Positions 37,375 through 46,331 of a stretch of 64,000 nt of DNA are shown piece by piece. The stretch spans positions 124,001-188,000 of the forward strand of contig SEEM01000005.1 in NCBI GenBank assembly GCA_004144595.1, read 5' to 3'. The notes beneath the pieces were generated by a model. The model saw nothing but the letters and a program-made list of their open reading frames with translations, did not search any database and was not told where the DNA came from. The stretch comes from Hyphomicrobiales bacterium (lineage in GTDB: Bacteria; Pseudomonadota; Alphaproteobacteria; Rhizobiales; Beijerinckiaceae). Numbering within the stretch: the first letter of the stretch is position 1; each line of letters begins with the position of its first letter. The position numbers and the translations under genes are program-made.

Positions 37375-37517
37375 CAAACGCAGATCGTTCCATTGGCAAC
37401 CGTTCAAGTTTTAACGGCTCCGTAACCGCATCCGCCTAACCTCTCCAACTGTGTCCCCTGCGCCACGATGAGCCAGGCGCGGGATCGGCCCAAGGTTGTA
37501 GAGTTCGAGGCGGGTTC

Positions 37518-39173
37518 ATGGTGTCTGGTTGCGTTGCGTTGCGGCGGTCGCGTCTGCGAACCGTTGCGGGTCTGATCGGTGTCGTCGCCGTTGCGGCCAC
37601 GATCGCCTCCTCTCCTGCTGAGGCGCGCAAGCGCCGTCACGTGGGTGGCGGCGGCTACACGCCCCCTTATGCCGCGATGGTGGTCGACGCGAAGACCGGC
37701 CGCACGCTGCACGCGGTGAACGAGGATGCAGCCCGCATCCCGGCCTCGCTGACAAAGGTCATGACGCTCTACATGCTCTTCGAGCAGATGGAGCGCGGCC
37801 GCTTCACCATGGATTCTGAACTCAAGGTCTCGTCCTATGCGGCCTCGCAGCCGCCGACCAAGCTCGGCCTGCGCCCCGGTTCGACCATCGCGGTCGAGGA
37901 CGCCATCAAGAGCATGATCACGCTTTCGGCCAACGATTCCTCTGTCGTCGTCGCCGAGAATATCGCCGGCTCAGAGGAAGCCTTCGCCGAGCAGATGACG
38001 CGCAAGGCGCGCTCGCTCGGCATGGGTTCGACCCGTTTCTACAACCCGCATGGCCTGCCGCATTCCCCGCCGAACCTGACGACGGCGCGCGATCTCACGA
38101 TCCTCGCCCGCGCCATCCAGGAGCGCTTCCCGAAATACTACCCGCTGTTCTCGATGCGGGCATTCCAGTACGGCAGCCGCACGATCCGCGGTCATAACCG
38201 CCTGCTGGGCAAGGTCGAGGGCGTCGACGGCATCAAGACGGGCTATACCCGCGCCTCCGGCTTCAACCTGATGACCTCGGCCAAGGCGGAAGGCCGGCAC
38301 GTCGTCTCGGTCGTGCTCGGCGGCCGCTCGGGCGCCTCGCGCGACAAGATCATGACGGATCTGGTGCTCGCCAGCCTGCCTCGCGCCTCGACCAGCGGCC
38401 GGTCTTCGGTGATGGTTGCCGAGGCTCCCGAGCCGGAGGAGCGTCCGCGTTCCCTCTCGGTCCAGCAGGCCGCCGTGGCCGAGCCCGCGCCGATCCCGGT
38501 GCCGCGTCCGCGCCAGCAGCCGCAGGCTGAAGAGCATCAGCCGCTCCCGGCCGCCGCCCGCGCCTATGCCCCGATGCCGACCACCACGCCGATCGCGCCG
38601 CCGCGCCCGATCGCCGTCGCAGGTGCGCAGCCTCTGCAGATTTCCGGCATGCGCCCGGTCGCCGCGACGACGACGCCGTCGGCGATGCGCTGGTCGATCG
38701 GCGCGCAGCCGGCCGATGCCAAGGTCCTGCGCCCGCCGGCGAATGTCGACGTCACCTCCTCGATCGCCAAGCTACCCGAGCCCGCCGCCGAGCCGGTGAA
38801 GCTCGCCGAAGCCAGGATCGACGTCCCCGCCGCCCCGGTCGCTCGCAAGGTCGAAGCCGCTCCCGCCAAAGTTCAAGCTCAGGAGCCGGCTCCCGCCATG
38901 TCCCATCAGGCCGCGATCGTCGCGTCCGGCAAATGGGTGATCCAGCTCGGCGCCACCGATGACGAGGGCAAGGCCAAGGAAATCCTGGCCCGCGCCAAGG
39001 CCAAGGCCTCGACCTCTCTCGCCAGCGCCTCCCCCTTCACCGAAAAGGTCGACAAGGGTGGCTCGACCCTCTTCCGTGCCCGCTTCGCCGGATTCGACGA
39101 CTCGAAGGACGCGCAGAACGCCTGCAACCAACTGAAGCGCGGCGGCTTCTCCTGCTTCGCCACCCGCAGCTGA
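37518..39173 (+). CDS. D-alanyl-D-alanine carboxypeptidase (S11) with C-terminal SPOR domain
   Basis: A 551-residue penicillin-binding protein. The signal peptide ends near SSPAEA. The SxxK motif is Ser77-Lys80 (PASLTK), SxN is Ser137-Asn139 (SAND), and KTG is 240-242. A long Pro/Ala-rich linker (about 285-470) leads to a SPOR domain containing WVIQLGATDDEGKAKEILARA and FRARFAGFDDSKDAQNAC. It removes terminal D-Ala from peptidoglycan stem peptides, probably at division sites given the SPOR module. The second SPOR protein of this window is at 23022. Confidence 0.93.
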   Translation: MVSGCVALRRSRLRTVAGLIGVVAVAATIASSPAEARKRRHVGGGGYTPPYAAMVVDAKTGRTLHAVNEDAARIPASLTKVMTLYMLFEQMERGRFTMDSELKVSSYAASQPPTKLGLRPGSTIAVEDAIKSMITLSANDSSVVVAENIAGSEEAFAEQMTRKARSLGMGSTRFYNPHGLPHSPPNLTTARDLTILARAIQERFPKYYPLFSMRAFQYGSRTIRGHNRLLGKVEGVDGIKTGYTRASGFNLMTSAKAEGRHVVSVVLGGRSGASRDKIMTDLVLASLPRASTSGRSSVMVAEAPEPEERPRSLSVQQAAVAEPAPIPVPRPRQQPQAEEHQPLPAAARAYAPMPTTTPIAPPRPIAVAGAQPLQISGMRPVAATTTPSAMRWSIGAQPADAKVLRPPANVDVTSSIAKLPEPAAEPVKLAEARIDVPAAPVARKVEAAPAKVQAQEPAPAMSHQAAIVASGKWVIQLGATDDEGKAKEILARAKAKASTSLASASPFTEKVDKGGSTLFRARFAGFDDSKDAQNACNQLKRGGFSCFATRS

Positions 39174-39231
39174 CCAAAGACCTGGGAAAGGAGTTCACGG
39201 CATGTCGCAGACCCACTCCCCGACCCCTTCG

Positions 39232-39951
39232 CTAGCGCTGCTTCAGAAGGACGTCCTTGGCCTGGTTGACGCGAGCGGCAAGGCCGCTGGTGCCCCCGGC
39301 ATCCGGGTGGATGCGCTTCATCAAAGCCCGGTGGGCTTCACGGACCGCCTCCTCACCCGCCCCCGGCTGAAGCCCCAGGATATCGTAGGCCTCCTGCTGC
39401 GCCATCGCGCCCGCTCCCGGCGCGCCGCGCTGCCCCGCGTCACCATCACGCTGAGCGTCTTCACGCCAGCCGGGCGACCGGCGGTCGAGATATGCCTCTA
39501 GCAGGCGCGCGCCGTCGGGATCGCGCGTGAGGCAGTCGCGCATCAGCGCGGCGAGCTCACCCGCATTCAGGCTGTCTAGCACCCGCCCGGCATAGGGACC
39601 GGCAGCGACGCTGCCGGTCATAGCGCCGCTGTCGTGGTCGAGTTCCATCTCCAGCAGCACGGATTTGACTTTCGAGGTCGTGCCCGGCGTCGGCTCCGCG
39701 CGATCGGCCCAGGGGAAGCGGATGCCGCCCGGCCCGGTCGCGCTCCAGCCGAGCAGCCAGGCGCCGACGCCGCCGAGGAAGATGGCCATGTCCATCCGGC
39801 CGCGCACCATCAGCAGGCCGGCAACGCCGAGCGCGGCCACGCCGCCGCCGGTTTTCGCCAACCGCGCCAGCACCTTGGGGTTCGATCCGGCGAAGAGCTT
39901 CGCAAGCCACCACACCAGAATCAGCACGGCGACGCCGTAAAGCAGGCTCAC
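39232..39951 (-). CDS. Membrane-anchored J-domain protein (DnaJ-like)
   Basis: A 239-residue protein. Two to three N-terminal hydrophobic segments (LLYGVAVLILVWWLAKLF, GVAALGVAGLLMV) precede a middle domain and a C-terminal J domain with the HPD motif at 215-217 (RIHPDAGG). A J domain at the C-terminus of a membrane protein resembles Tim14/Pam18 and DjlA-type co-chaperones. Its start overlaps the VWA-like gene stop by 4 bp. Partner is presumably DnaK. Confidence 0.88.
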   Translation of the reverse strand: MSLLYGVAVLILVWWLAKLFAGSNPKVLARLAKTGGGVAALGVAGLLMVRGRMDMAIFLGGVGAWLLGWSATGPGGIRFPWADRAEPTPGTTSKVKSVLLEMELDHDSGAMTGSVAAGPYAGRVLDSLNAGELAALMRDCLTRDPDGARLLEAYLDRRSPGWREDAQRDGDAGQRGAPGAGAMAQQEAYDILGLQPGAGEEAVREAHRALMKRIHPDAGGTSGLAARVNQAKDVLLKQR

Positions 39952-40688
39952 GGCCGTCCTCCATCCATGGCCGCGATCAGCCCTTGCACCGCAGGGGTCG
40001 AGCTGGCGAGCCGCAGCATCGCCTCGCGCCCGCCGGCGGCATAGGCCGCCGCACCGCGGAGGAGATCGAGCAGCGAGCCCGGCGCATTCACGTCGAAGCG
40101 GGCATGGGCACCGCCGGTCAGCCGTGCGATCGTCGCGAAGGCGTTGCTCGCCGCCGGATCATGCCCTTCCTGGAAAACGAAGCCGCGGATGCCGCGCAGG
40201 CCCAGCTCGCCCGCAAGGGCCGCCAGAGCGTCGACATTCTCTTCCATCGCATCCCCGACATAGACGAAGGCGCGCACCGGCACGGCCTTGGCCTCGTCGC
40301 GGATGTGGCGCAGCACGCGCGCGATCTGGGTCTGGCCGCCCTCGCAGGCGATCTTGCGCATCAGCCCGGTCAGGCGCGCGGGCTCGCCGACCCAGCCGGA
40401 GGCGCGGCACTCGCCGATTCCCCTGAAATAGACGAGCTGCACCGCAAGTCCGCCGCTTTGCGACGTCACATCAAACATCCGCGCCTGCAGCGAACAGGCG
40501 AGGTCCCAGGTCGGCTGGCGGCTCATCGTGGCATCGAGCGCGAAGACGAGCCGCCCCGCCTGCCCGCTCGCCAAGGGCGCGAGCTGCTTCGCTGCGCCGA
40601 GAAAGCGATCGATCTCACCCGGCTGCGAAGGCGTCGCCGGCGCGGTCGCTCCCGCCTTGCCGACAGCCCGGTCCTTCCTCTCGCTCAT
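39948..40688 (-). CDS. VWA-like domain protein of unknown function
   Basis: A 246-residue soluble protein. GRLVFALDATMSRQPTWDLA is a DxTxS metal-ion-dependent adhesion-like motif, and FVYVGDAMEENVDALAALAGELG follows the Rossmann-like VWA layout. ATG 40688 was chosen; a TTG four codons upstream is unlikely. It is co-translated with the J-domain gene (ATGA), which suggests they work together. Function unknown. Confidence 0.7.
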   Translation of the reverse strand: MSERKDRAVGKAGATAPATPSQPGEIDRFLGAAKQLAPLASGQAGRLVFALDATMSRQPTWDLACSLQARMFDVTSQSGGLAVQLVYFRGIGECRASGWVGEPARLTGLMRKIACEGGQTQIARVLRHIRDEAKAVPVRAFVYVGDAMEENVDALAALAGELGLRGIRGFVFQEGHDPAASNAFATIARLTGGAHARFDVNAPGSLLDLLRGAAAYAAGGREAMLRLASSTPAVQGLIAAMDGGRP

Positions 40689-40806
40689 CGATCCCTTCAA
40701 TCTGCCTGATTCATCTCGCTGTCCTGATATTGGCTATGGCGGCGGCATTTGCCAGCCTTGCGGCCGGCACGACCGAGACTGCAAAGCCTGACGCGCGACG
40801 AGACGC

Positions 40807-41244
40807 CTAGAGCAGCCCCAGCCCGGCCAGCTCCCGCCGGAGCTCCTCCGGCATCTCGCCGATGTCGCCGCCATGCTCGGAGAGATCGCGCGGCGCGTCC
40901 TTCGCCTGCAGATAGCGCCAGCCCTGGAAGGGACGGAACGGGCGCGGCTCGACCGGGACCACGATCGGCTCCATCACCAGATGGCAGCGGCCGATGCCGT
41001 CGACATCGGTGAACGGGCGGATATCGGTCAGGCGCTGGCGGGCCGAGACCTGGCCCTTGATCACCCAGTAGAGCGAGCCGCCGTCCAGGACCTCTGCGAC
41101 CTTCTTCGGCACCATGCGCGTCGTGTGCAGTTGTTCGGCCGGTTCACCGCGGGCACGCCGGTGCGCCTGGCGCTCGGTGATCCAGTTCTCGAGATCGGAG
41201 ATCGATTCGGCGCCGACGCAAAGCTTGAGCAGGTGAAGGGACAT
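40807..41244 (-). CDS. DUF1489 family protein
   Basis: A 145-residue cytoplasmic protein of a family confined mainly to alphaproteobacteria. Signatures are HLLKLCVGAESISDLENWI, TTRMVPKKVAEVLDGGSLYWVIKGQVSARQRL and PFQGWRYL. No function is established. It lies between the VWA-like and VOC genes on the same strand. Confidence 0.9.
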   Translation of the reverse strand: MSLHLLKLCVGAESISDLENWITERQAHRRARGEPAEQLHTTRMVPKKVAEVLDGGSLYWVIKGQVSARQRLTDIRPFTDVDGIGRCHLVMEPIVVPVEPRPFRPFQGWRYLQAKDAPRDLSEHGGDIGEMPEELRRELAGLGLL

Positions 41245-41310
41245 GGGCGCAAAATAGGCCTGCGCCGGACTGGGGACCAGTCTCCGCAGCTTTTCTCCAC
41301 AGCCCCGCCG

Positions 41311-41667
41311 TCAGCCGCGATGGGTCAGCACGTTGACGGGTCGCCCGAACGGATCGCGCAGGAAGAAGCGACGCACGCCCCAGGGCTCGTCGACGGGACC
41401 GTATGCGATCGCGAGCCCGGCTGCTTCGACCTGGCGCAGGACATCGTCGAGATCGTCGACCTCGATCGAGAGGTCCGGAACCGGGGCGCCCGAACCGCCC
41501 TCGCTCGCGAAGCTGAGTTGCGGGCCGGCAGGATCGCCATCGGCCGCACAGGTCTGGATCCACCCATGGTCCATGACGGGGTGCATGCCAAAAATGTCGC
41601 CGTAGAAGGGTTTGGCCAGCCCGGGCTCGGCGGTTAGCATGTTCGCCACGATACGCTTCACCGTCAT
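41311..41667 (-). CDS. VOC (glyoxalase/bleomycin-resistance) family protein
   Basis: A 118-residue single-copy betaalphabetabetabeta module pair. The N-terminal TAEPGLAKPFYGDIFGMHPVMDHGW and C-terminal PWGVRRFFLRDPFGRPVNVLTH are VOC signatures. Substrate unknown; the family includes lyases, dioxygenases and binding proteins. It is divergent from the SDR gene by only 34 bp. Confidence 0.88.
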   Translation of the reverse strand: MTVKRIVANMLTAEPGLAKPFYGDIFGMHPVMDHGWIQTCAADGDPAGPQLSFASEGGSGAPVPDLSIEVDDLDDVLRQVEAAGLAIAYGPVDEPWGVRRFFLRDPFGRPVNVLTHRG

Positions 41668-41701
41668 GCTCTTTTCCTCGACAGGCTACGGACGTTCCAT
41701 C

Positions 41702-42469
41702 ATGCGCGGACTTGCAGGCAAGGTCATTCTCGTCACCGGCTCCTCCACCGGCATCGGCCATGCCATGGCCGAGCGCCTCGTCGCCGAGGGCGCCAAGGTG
41801 CTGATCCATGGCCGCGACGCGGCGGAAGTCGACGCCGCTGTCGCAAAGCTCGGCACCGCGACCGCCGGTGCGACCGGCGATCTCGCCGAGCCCGCGACGG
41901 CGCAGGCCATTGTCGACGCGACCGTCGCCGCCTTCGGCCGCATCGACGGGCTCGTCAACAATGCCGGCATCTATCCGCGCGGTATCCTGACCGAGACCAC
42001 CGCGGCCTTCTTCGACCACATGTTCGCGATCAACACCCGCGCGCCTCTGCTCTGCGCCGAAGCGGCGATCCGCGCCTTCCGCGCCCAGAAGTCGCCGGGC
42101 GCGATCGTAACGGTCGGCTCGATCAACGCCTATTGCGGCCTCTCGAACCTCACCGTCTATTCGATGTCCAAGGGCGCGCTGATGACGATGACGCGCAACC
42201 TCGCCAATACGCTAGGCCCGGAGCGCATCCGGGCCAACCAGCTCAACGTCGGCTGGACCTGGACCGCCAACGAGGACGCGACCCAGCAGCGCGAGGGCCG
42301 CAAACCCGGCTGGCAGAACCATCTCCCGCTCCGCGATGCCCCGACCGGTCGCATCATGCAGCCCGAGGAGATCGCCGCCCACACCGCCTTCTGGCTCTCG
42401 GAGGACAGCGCGCCGGTCTCGGGGCAGATCTACGAGGTCGAGCAGTTCCCGGTCATCGGGCGCGGATGA
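41702..42469 (+). CDS. Short-chain dehydrogenase/reductase
   Basis: A 255-residue SDR oxidoreductase. The cofactor motif is TGSSTGIG, NNAG follows, and the catalytic residues are in VGSINAYCGLSNLTVYSMSKGAL (Ser, Tyr and Lys of YxxxK). Substrate is unknown. ATG 41702 gives the standard N-terminus; the open frame continues 30 codons upstream through the divergent VOC gene region. It overlaps the next gene at ATGA. Confidence 0.93.
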   Translation: MRGLAGKVILVTGSSTGIGHAMAERLVAEGAKVLIHGRDAAEVDAAVAKLGTATAGATGDLAEPATAQAIVDATVAAFGRIDGLVNNAGIYPRGILTETTAAFFDHMFAINTRAPLLCAEAAIRAFRAQKSPGAIVTVGSINAYCGLSNLTVYSMSKGALMTMTRNLANTLGPERIRANQLNVGWTWTANEDATQQREGRKPGWQNHLPLRDAPTGRIMQPEEIAAHTAFWLSEDSAPVSGQIYEVEQFPVIGRG

Positions 42470-43314
42470 GCGAGGTCTCCCGGGCCGTCTTCGAACCCTG
42501 GCTCGTCCGCTGGAGACTGTTGCCCGATGGAGCGCCAATCGCAACCCATGCCAGCCACCTGCTGCCCGTGCTGCGGGACGGCGCGCCCGCCATGCTGAAG
42601 CTGCCAGAGGTCGACGACGAGCGCCGCGGCTACCTGCCGCTGGAATACTGGCACGGCAATGGAGCCGCCCGTCTGCTCGCCCGCAGCCAGAACGGCGAGG
42701 CGATGCTGATCGAGCGCGCCACCGGCAAACGCTCGCTCGCCGCCATGGCGCGCAGCGGTGCCACGGGCGACGATGAAGCCACGACGATCCTTTGCGACGC
42801 CATCGCGGCCCTGCAAAAACCACGCGGCCCGGCTCCTGCCGGGCTGATCCCGCTCGACATCTGGTTCAGGGACCTCTTCCCGGCAGCGGCCCTGCAAGGC
42901 GGCCTGCTCGCCCGGGCCGCGGCCGAGGCAAGCGCGCTCCTGCCCACCCAGCAGGAGATCCTGCCGCTCCATGCCGATCTGCATCACGACAATGTCCTGG
43001 ACTTCGAGGGGCGCGGCTGGCTCGCCATCGACCCGAAATCCGTGATCGGCGACCGCGCCTTCGACTACACGATCCTGTTCTGCGATCCCGACCTCGCCGA
43101 CCCCGAGCCGCCGGTCGCAGTCGCACCCGGCGCCTTCGAGCGCCGACTGGAGATCGTGCTGGCAAGATCGGGACTGGAGCGTCAGCGGCTGCTGCGCTGG
43201 ATCATCGCCTGGTGCGGGCTATCGGCGAGTTGGTTCCTGGAGGACGAGGACCCGCTGGCGCAGGTCAATTTCGCCGTTGCCGAGCGGGCGATCGCGGCCT
43301 TGGATGCGCCCTAG
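42466..43314 (+). CDS. APH(6)-family (streptomycin/hydroxyurea kinase-like) phosphotransferase
   Basis: A 282-residue kinase. The catalytic loop is LPLHADLHHDNVLDFEGRGWLAIDPKSVIGD, with HxDxxxxN and IDPK matching APH(6)/hydroxyurea phosphotransferases (StrB-like). The N-terminal half LLPVLRDGAPAMLKLPEVDDERRGYLPLEYWHGNGAARLL carries the ATP-Lys. Its ATG overlaps the SDR stop by 4 bp. GC content and context look native, so a housekeeping small-molecule kinase is as likely as resistance. Confidence 0.85.
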   Translation: MSEVSRAVFEPWLVRWRLLPDGAPIATHASHLLPVLRDGAPAMLKLPEVDDERRGYLPLEYWHGNGAARLLARSQNGEAMLIERATGKRSLAAMARSGATGDDEATTILCDAIAALQKPRGPAPAGLIPLDIWFRDLFPAAALQGGLLARAAAEASALLPTQQEILPLHADLHHDNVLDFEGRGWLAIDPKSVIGDRAFDYTILFCDPDLADPEPPVAVAPGAFERRLEIVLARSGLERQRLLRWIIAWCGLSASWFLEDEDPLAQVNFAVAERAIAALDAP

Positions 43315-43327
43315 GCGGCACGGCCTG

Positions 43328-43422
43328 CCGTCATTCTCGGGCAAAGCGAAGCGCAGACCCGAGAATCTCGTGACGAGAAGCCACTGGTTTCCGAGATGCT
43401 CGGGTCAAGCCCGAGCATGACG
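43328..43422. repeat. Family A paired-palindrome repeat, copy 4
   Basis: cgtcattctcgggcaaagc... to gacccgagaatctcg on the left, and gagatgctcgggtcaagccc then gagcatgacg on the right. It lies between the convergent APH-like gene and the biotin carboxylase gene. Confidence 0.82.
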
Positions 43423-43478
43423 AGAGCACCTTGAATCAAAACCTCAGCAGTCGCCCGCAAGCGACTCCACTGATTCGC

Positions 43479-45464
43479 CTACTCCCCCAGCACGACCACC
43501 TTGGCGCCTTCGGCCACCTGCGCGCCGGGCTCGCCCGCAACCTCGCTGACCGTGCCGTCCCGCGGGGCGGTCAGCACATGCTCCATCTTCATCGCCTCGA
43601 CGATGGCGAGGCGCTGGCCCTTGGTCACGGCGTCGCCCGGCGCCACGAAGAGCGCCACGAGCTTGCCATGCATCGGCGCCTTGACCACGCCGCCCGAGCC
43701 TTCCGCCGCGTCGAGATCGACACTGAACGGATCGAACAGCGAGACGGCCGTCTGGCGGCCGCGATGCAGCGCGAACCAAGTCCCGCCCTCGCCCTCGGCC
43801 AGCGCGATTTCGTGCTCGCCCTCGCCGATCTCATGGCCGGGCAGGCTGACGCGCGCATCCTCGCCATGCCATTCGATCCGCGCCTCGATGCGCTCGCCAT
43901 CGACCGTCAGCGGCAGACCCAGCGGCTGGCGCGGCATCAGCGAGAAGGCGTCCGGATCGAGCCAGGGCGAGCGGGCCTCGCCCTCCGTCCGGCCGGCCGC
44001 CGCGATCATGCCTGCCGCCTGCCGCTCCTCCTCGAGTTGCAAGGCCGCGGCTGCCACGGCCGCCGCATCGAGCGGCTGCGGCTCGGCGCCGAGCGCGCTG
44101 ATATTGCGGTCGATGAAGCCGGTATCGAACGGCCCCTTCCTGAAGCCTTCCGCCTCGGTCAGCTTCTTCAGGAAGGCGAGATTGGTGCGCGGGCCGGCGA
44201 CCACCGTCGCGCCCAAAGCCGCGCCCAGCCCGTCGAGAGCCTCGTCGCGCGTCGCGCCATGGGCGATCACCTTGGCGATCATCGGATCGTAGAACGGCGT
44301 CACCGTATCGCCCGCCTCGACGCCGGTATCGATGCGGATGCCTTCGCCCTCCGGAAATTGCAGGGCCCAGAGCTTGCCTGTCGAAGGCAGGAAGCCTTTT
44401 TCGGGATCCTCGGCATAAAGCCGCGCCTCGACCGCATGGCCCGTGGCCGCCACATCGGCCTGCGTGAAGCCGAGCGGCTCGCCCGCAGCGACCTTGAGTT
44501 GCAACTCAACGAGATCGAGCCCGGTGATCGCCTCCGTGACCGGATGCTCGACCTGGAGACGCGTGTTCATCTCCATGAACCAGAAGCCGTCGGCCTTCAG
44601 CCCGTCACGCCCGTCCGCGATGAACTCGACCGTGCCGGCCCCGACATAGCCAACGGCCTTGGCGGCCTCGGTCGCGGCCTTGCCCATGGCGGCGCGAACC
44701 TCGGCGCTCATGCCCGGCGCCGGGGCCTCCTCGATCACCTTCTGGTGGCGTCGCTGCAAGGAGCAGTCGCGCTCGTAAAGATGGACGACATTGCCATGGC
44801 TGTCGCCAAAGACCTGGATTTCGACATGCCGCGGCGAGAGCACGTATTTCTCGACGAGCACACGGGCGTCGCCGAAGGCGTTCTTGCCCTCGCGCTGGGC
44901 GCTGGCCAGGGCATCGTCGAAATCCTCGGGCCGGTCGACCTTCTTCATACCCTTGCCGCCGCCGCCCGCGACAGCCTTGATCAGCACGGGGTAGCCGATG
45001 CGCCGCGCCTCCGCACGGAGGAAATCGGCGCCCTGCTCGGCGCCGTGATAGCCGGGCACCACCGGCACGCTCGCCTTCTCGACCAGCGCCTTGGCGGCAT
45101 CCTTCAGGCCCATCGCCCTGATTGCCGATGCCGGCGGGCCGACGAAGACGATGCCGGCCGCGGCGCAAGACTCGGCGAATTCGGCATTCTCGGACAGGAA
45201 GCCGTAGCCCGGATGGATGCAGGCGGCGCCGGCCTCCTTCGCCACGGCAAGAATCTTGTCCCCGTCGAGATAGCTCTCGCGGGCCGGGGCCGGGCCGATA
45301 GGATAGGCCGCGTCGGCCATCTCAACGAACAGCGCCTCGGCATCGGCCTCCGAATAGACGGCGATGGTGCGCAGGCCCAGCCGCTTGGCGGTACGGATCA
45401 CGCGGCAGGCGATCTCGCCGCGATTGGCGATCAGGATGGAGGGCAGCTTGGCGGCGATCGTCAT
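43479..45464 (-). CDS. mccA: Methylcrotonyl-CoA carboxylase biotin-containing (alpha) subunit
   Basis: A 661-residue ATP-dependent biotin carboxylase/BCCP fusion. Biotin carboxylase: ILIANRGEIACRVIRTAKRLG, then KAVAGGGGKGMKKV (ATP grasp), RDCSLQRRHQKVIEEAPAP and MNTRLQVEHPVTEAITGLDLVE. The C-terminal biotinyl domain has VEAMKMEH with the biotin Lys at 626. It probably pairs with the carboxyltransferase at 49038 in leucine breakdown; a separate propionyl-CoA carboxylase alpha end is at the right edge of the window. The frame is open 70 codons upstream, but MTIAAKLPSILIANRGE is the real start. Confidence 0.9.
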   Translation of the reverse strand: MTIAAKLPSILIANRGEIACRVIRTAKRLGLRTIAVYSEADAEALFVEMADAAYPIGPAPARESYLDGDKILAVAKEAGAACIHPGYGFLSENAEFAESCAAAGIVFVGPPASAIRAMGLKDAAKALVEKASVPVVPGYHGAEQGADFLRAEARRIGYPVLIKAVAGGGGKGMKKVDRPEDFDDALASAQREGKNAFGDARVLVEKYVLSPRHVEIQVFGDSHGNVVHLYERDCSLQRRHQKVIEEAPAPGMSAEVRAAMGKAATEAAKAVGYVGAGTVEFIADGRDGLKADGFWFMEMNTRLQVEHPVTEAITGLDLVELQLKVAAGEPLGFTQADVAATGHAVEARLYAEDPEKGFLPSTGKLWALQFPEGEGIRIDTGVEAGDTVTPFYDPMIAKVIAHGATRDEALDGLGAALGATVVAGPRTNLAFLKKLTEAEGFRKGPFDTGFIDRNISALGAEPQPLDAAAVAAAALQLEEERQAAGMIAAAGRTEGEARSPWLDPDAFSLMPRQPLGLPLTVDGERIEARIEWHGEDARVSLPGHEIGEGEHEIALAEGEGGTWFALHRGRQTAVSLFDPFSVDLDAAEGSGGVVKAPMHGKLVALFVAPGDAVTKGQRLAIVEAMKMEHVLTAPRDGTVSEVAGEPGAQVAEGAKVVVLGE

Positions 45465-45495
45465 GGCGGCGGCATCCTCAGGAGACGTGCCGCCT

Positions 45496-46224
45496 TTATA
45501 GCCCGCCCGCGGCGTCTGTCTGCGCCTTGTTGCGCAAACCGGATTGGGACGCTTCCGATGGCACGCTCCGCCGCAGCGAGCGCCAGATCGCCCATGTCGC
45601 CTGGAAGCAGATGCCGGCGACGACGAGGTCGAACAGATATTCCGGCCAGCGCACCGGCGCGACGCGCGCGGCAAGCCCGACCAGCGCGAAGCCGGTGGTC
45701 GAGATCGTGTCGTTGCGGCTCGACAGCCAGGTCGCCTTGATCACCGGGTTCCGCTCGCGCCGGAAGCGCCAGAGCGCGCCGACGACGAGGAATGCGATGA
45801 CGATGGCGCTCGCCGCCGCAAAGCCGAGCGTCCAGATCTCGATCGGCCGCGGCCGGGCGATCTTGTCCCAGAGATCGTAGAGCGTGTGCAGCCCGGCGAC
45901 CGCCATGACGGCGCCGATCGCGACCGCAGCCAGCCGCTCGATCCGCGCGTCGCGGCCGAAGATGATCGCCGCAATGCCGTAGAGCGCGACGTCGTAGACC
46001 CAGTCGACGCCGTCCTTGAAGAGCTGGGCATTGCCGATGGCGAGCGCCCAGGCGACGGTCGCCACCGCCTGTACCAGGATGCCGAGCGCGATGGCCCAGA
46101 TGGTCAGCGTATAGGCGCGGGCGACGGCGGGGCTCGATGCCGAGCCGTTTATGCCTCCGTCATGGTCGGGCTTGTCCCGACCATCGACGTCTTCAGGAAC
46201 TTGCGGCAAACTGGCGGCTGACAA
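45496..46224 (-). CDS. CDF-like cation transporter, N-terminus encoded by a repeat
   Basis: A 242-residue membrane protein of a small CDF/cation-transporter branch: FKDGVDWVYDVALYGIAAIIFGR, AVMAVAGLHTLYDLWDKI, NPVIKATWLSSRNDTISTTGFALVGL, with about six hydrophobic segments. No ATG or GTG start precedes the first helix. The only in-frame starts are TTGs at 46224 or 46209, which give EDVDGRDKPDHDGG, the translated family B repeat. Either the repeat has become coding sequence or the native start was lost. Its stop is 31 bp from the mccA start on the same strand. Confidence 0.65.
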   Translation of the reverse strand: MSAASLPQVPEDVDGRDKPDHDGGINGSASSPAVARAYTLTIWAIALGILVQAVATVAWALAIGNAQLFKDGVDWVYDVALYGIAAIIFGRDARIERLAAVAIGAVMAVAGLHTLYDLWDKIARPRPIEIWTLGFAAASAIVIAFLVVGALWRFRRERNPVIKATWLSSRNDTISTTGFALVGLAARVAPVRWPEYLFDLVVAGICFQATWAIWRSLRRSVPSEASQSGLRNKAQTDAAGGL

Positions 46225-46312
46225 GGTCGCGCTCCGATGAGAGCTTCGTCTGTCTCATGCCATTGGGAACGGTGGCAAGGCGTGGATGGTCGGGACAAGC
46301 CCGACCATGACG
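46158..46312. repeat. Family B repeat, two separated modules
   Basis: The left module cgtcatggtcgggcttgtcc then cgaccatcgacgtcttcag (46158-46196) and the right module cgtggatggtcgggacaagc then ccgaccatgacg (46281-46312) are inverted copies separated by about 84 bp instead of the usual close spacing. The left module lies inside the predicted transporter reading frame. Confidence 0.75.
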
Positions 46313-46331
46313 ATAGCGGCCGTCGTCGCCC

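Noticed and set aside
42466-43314. Acquired antibiotic-resistance gene
   Set aside because: No mobile element, and the gene overlaps a native SDR with the same base composition; it is more likely an ancestral kinase.
43431-45740. 769-codon plus-strand open frame opposite mccA
   Set aside because: Antisense shadow of an intact biotin carboxylase.
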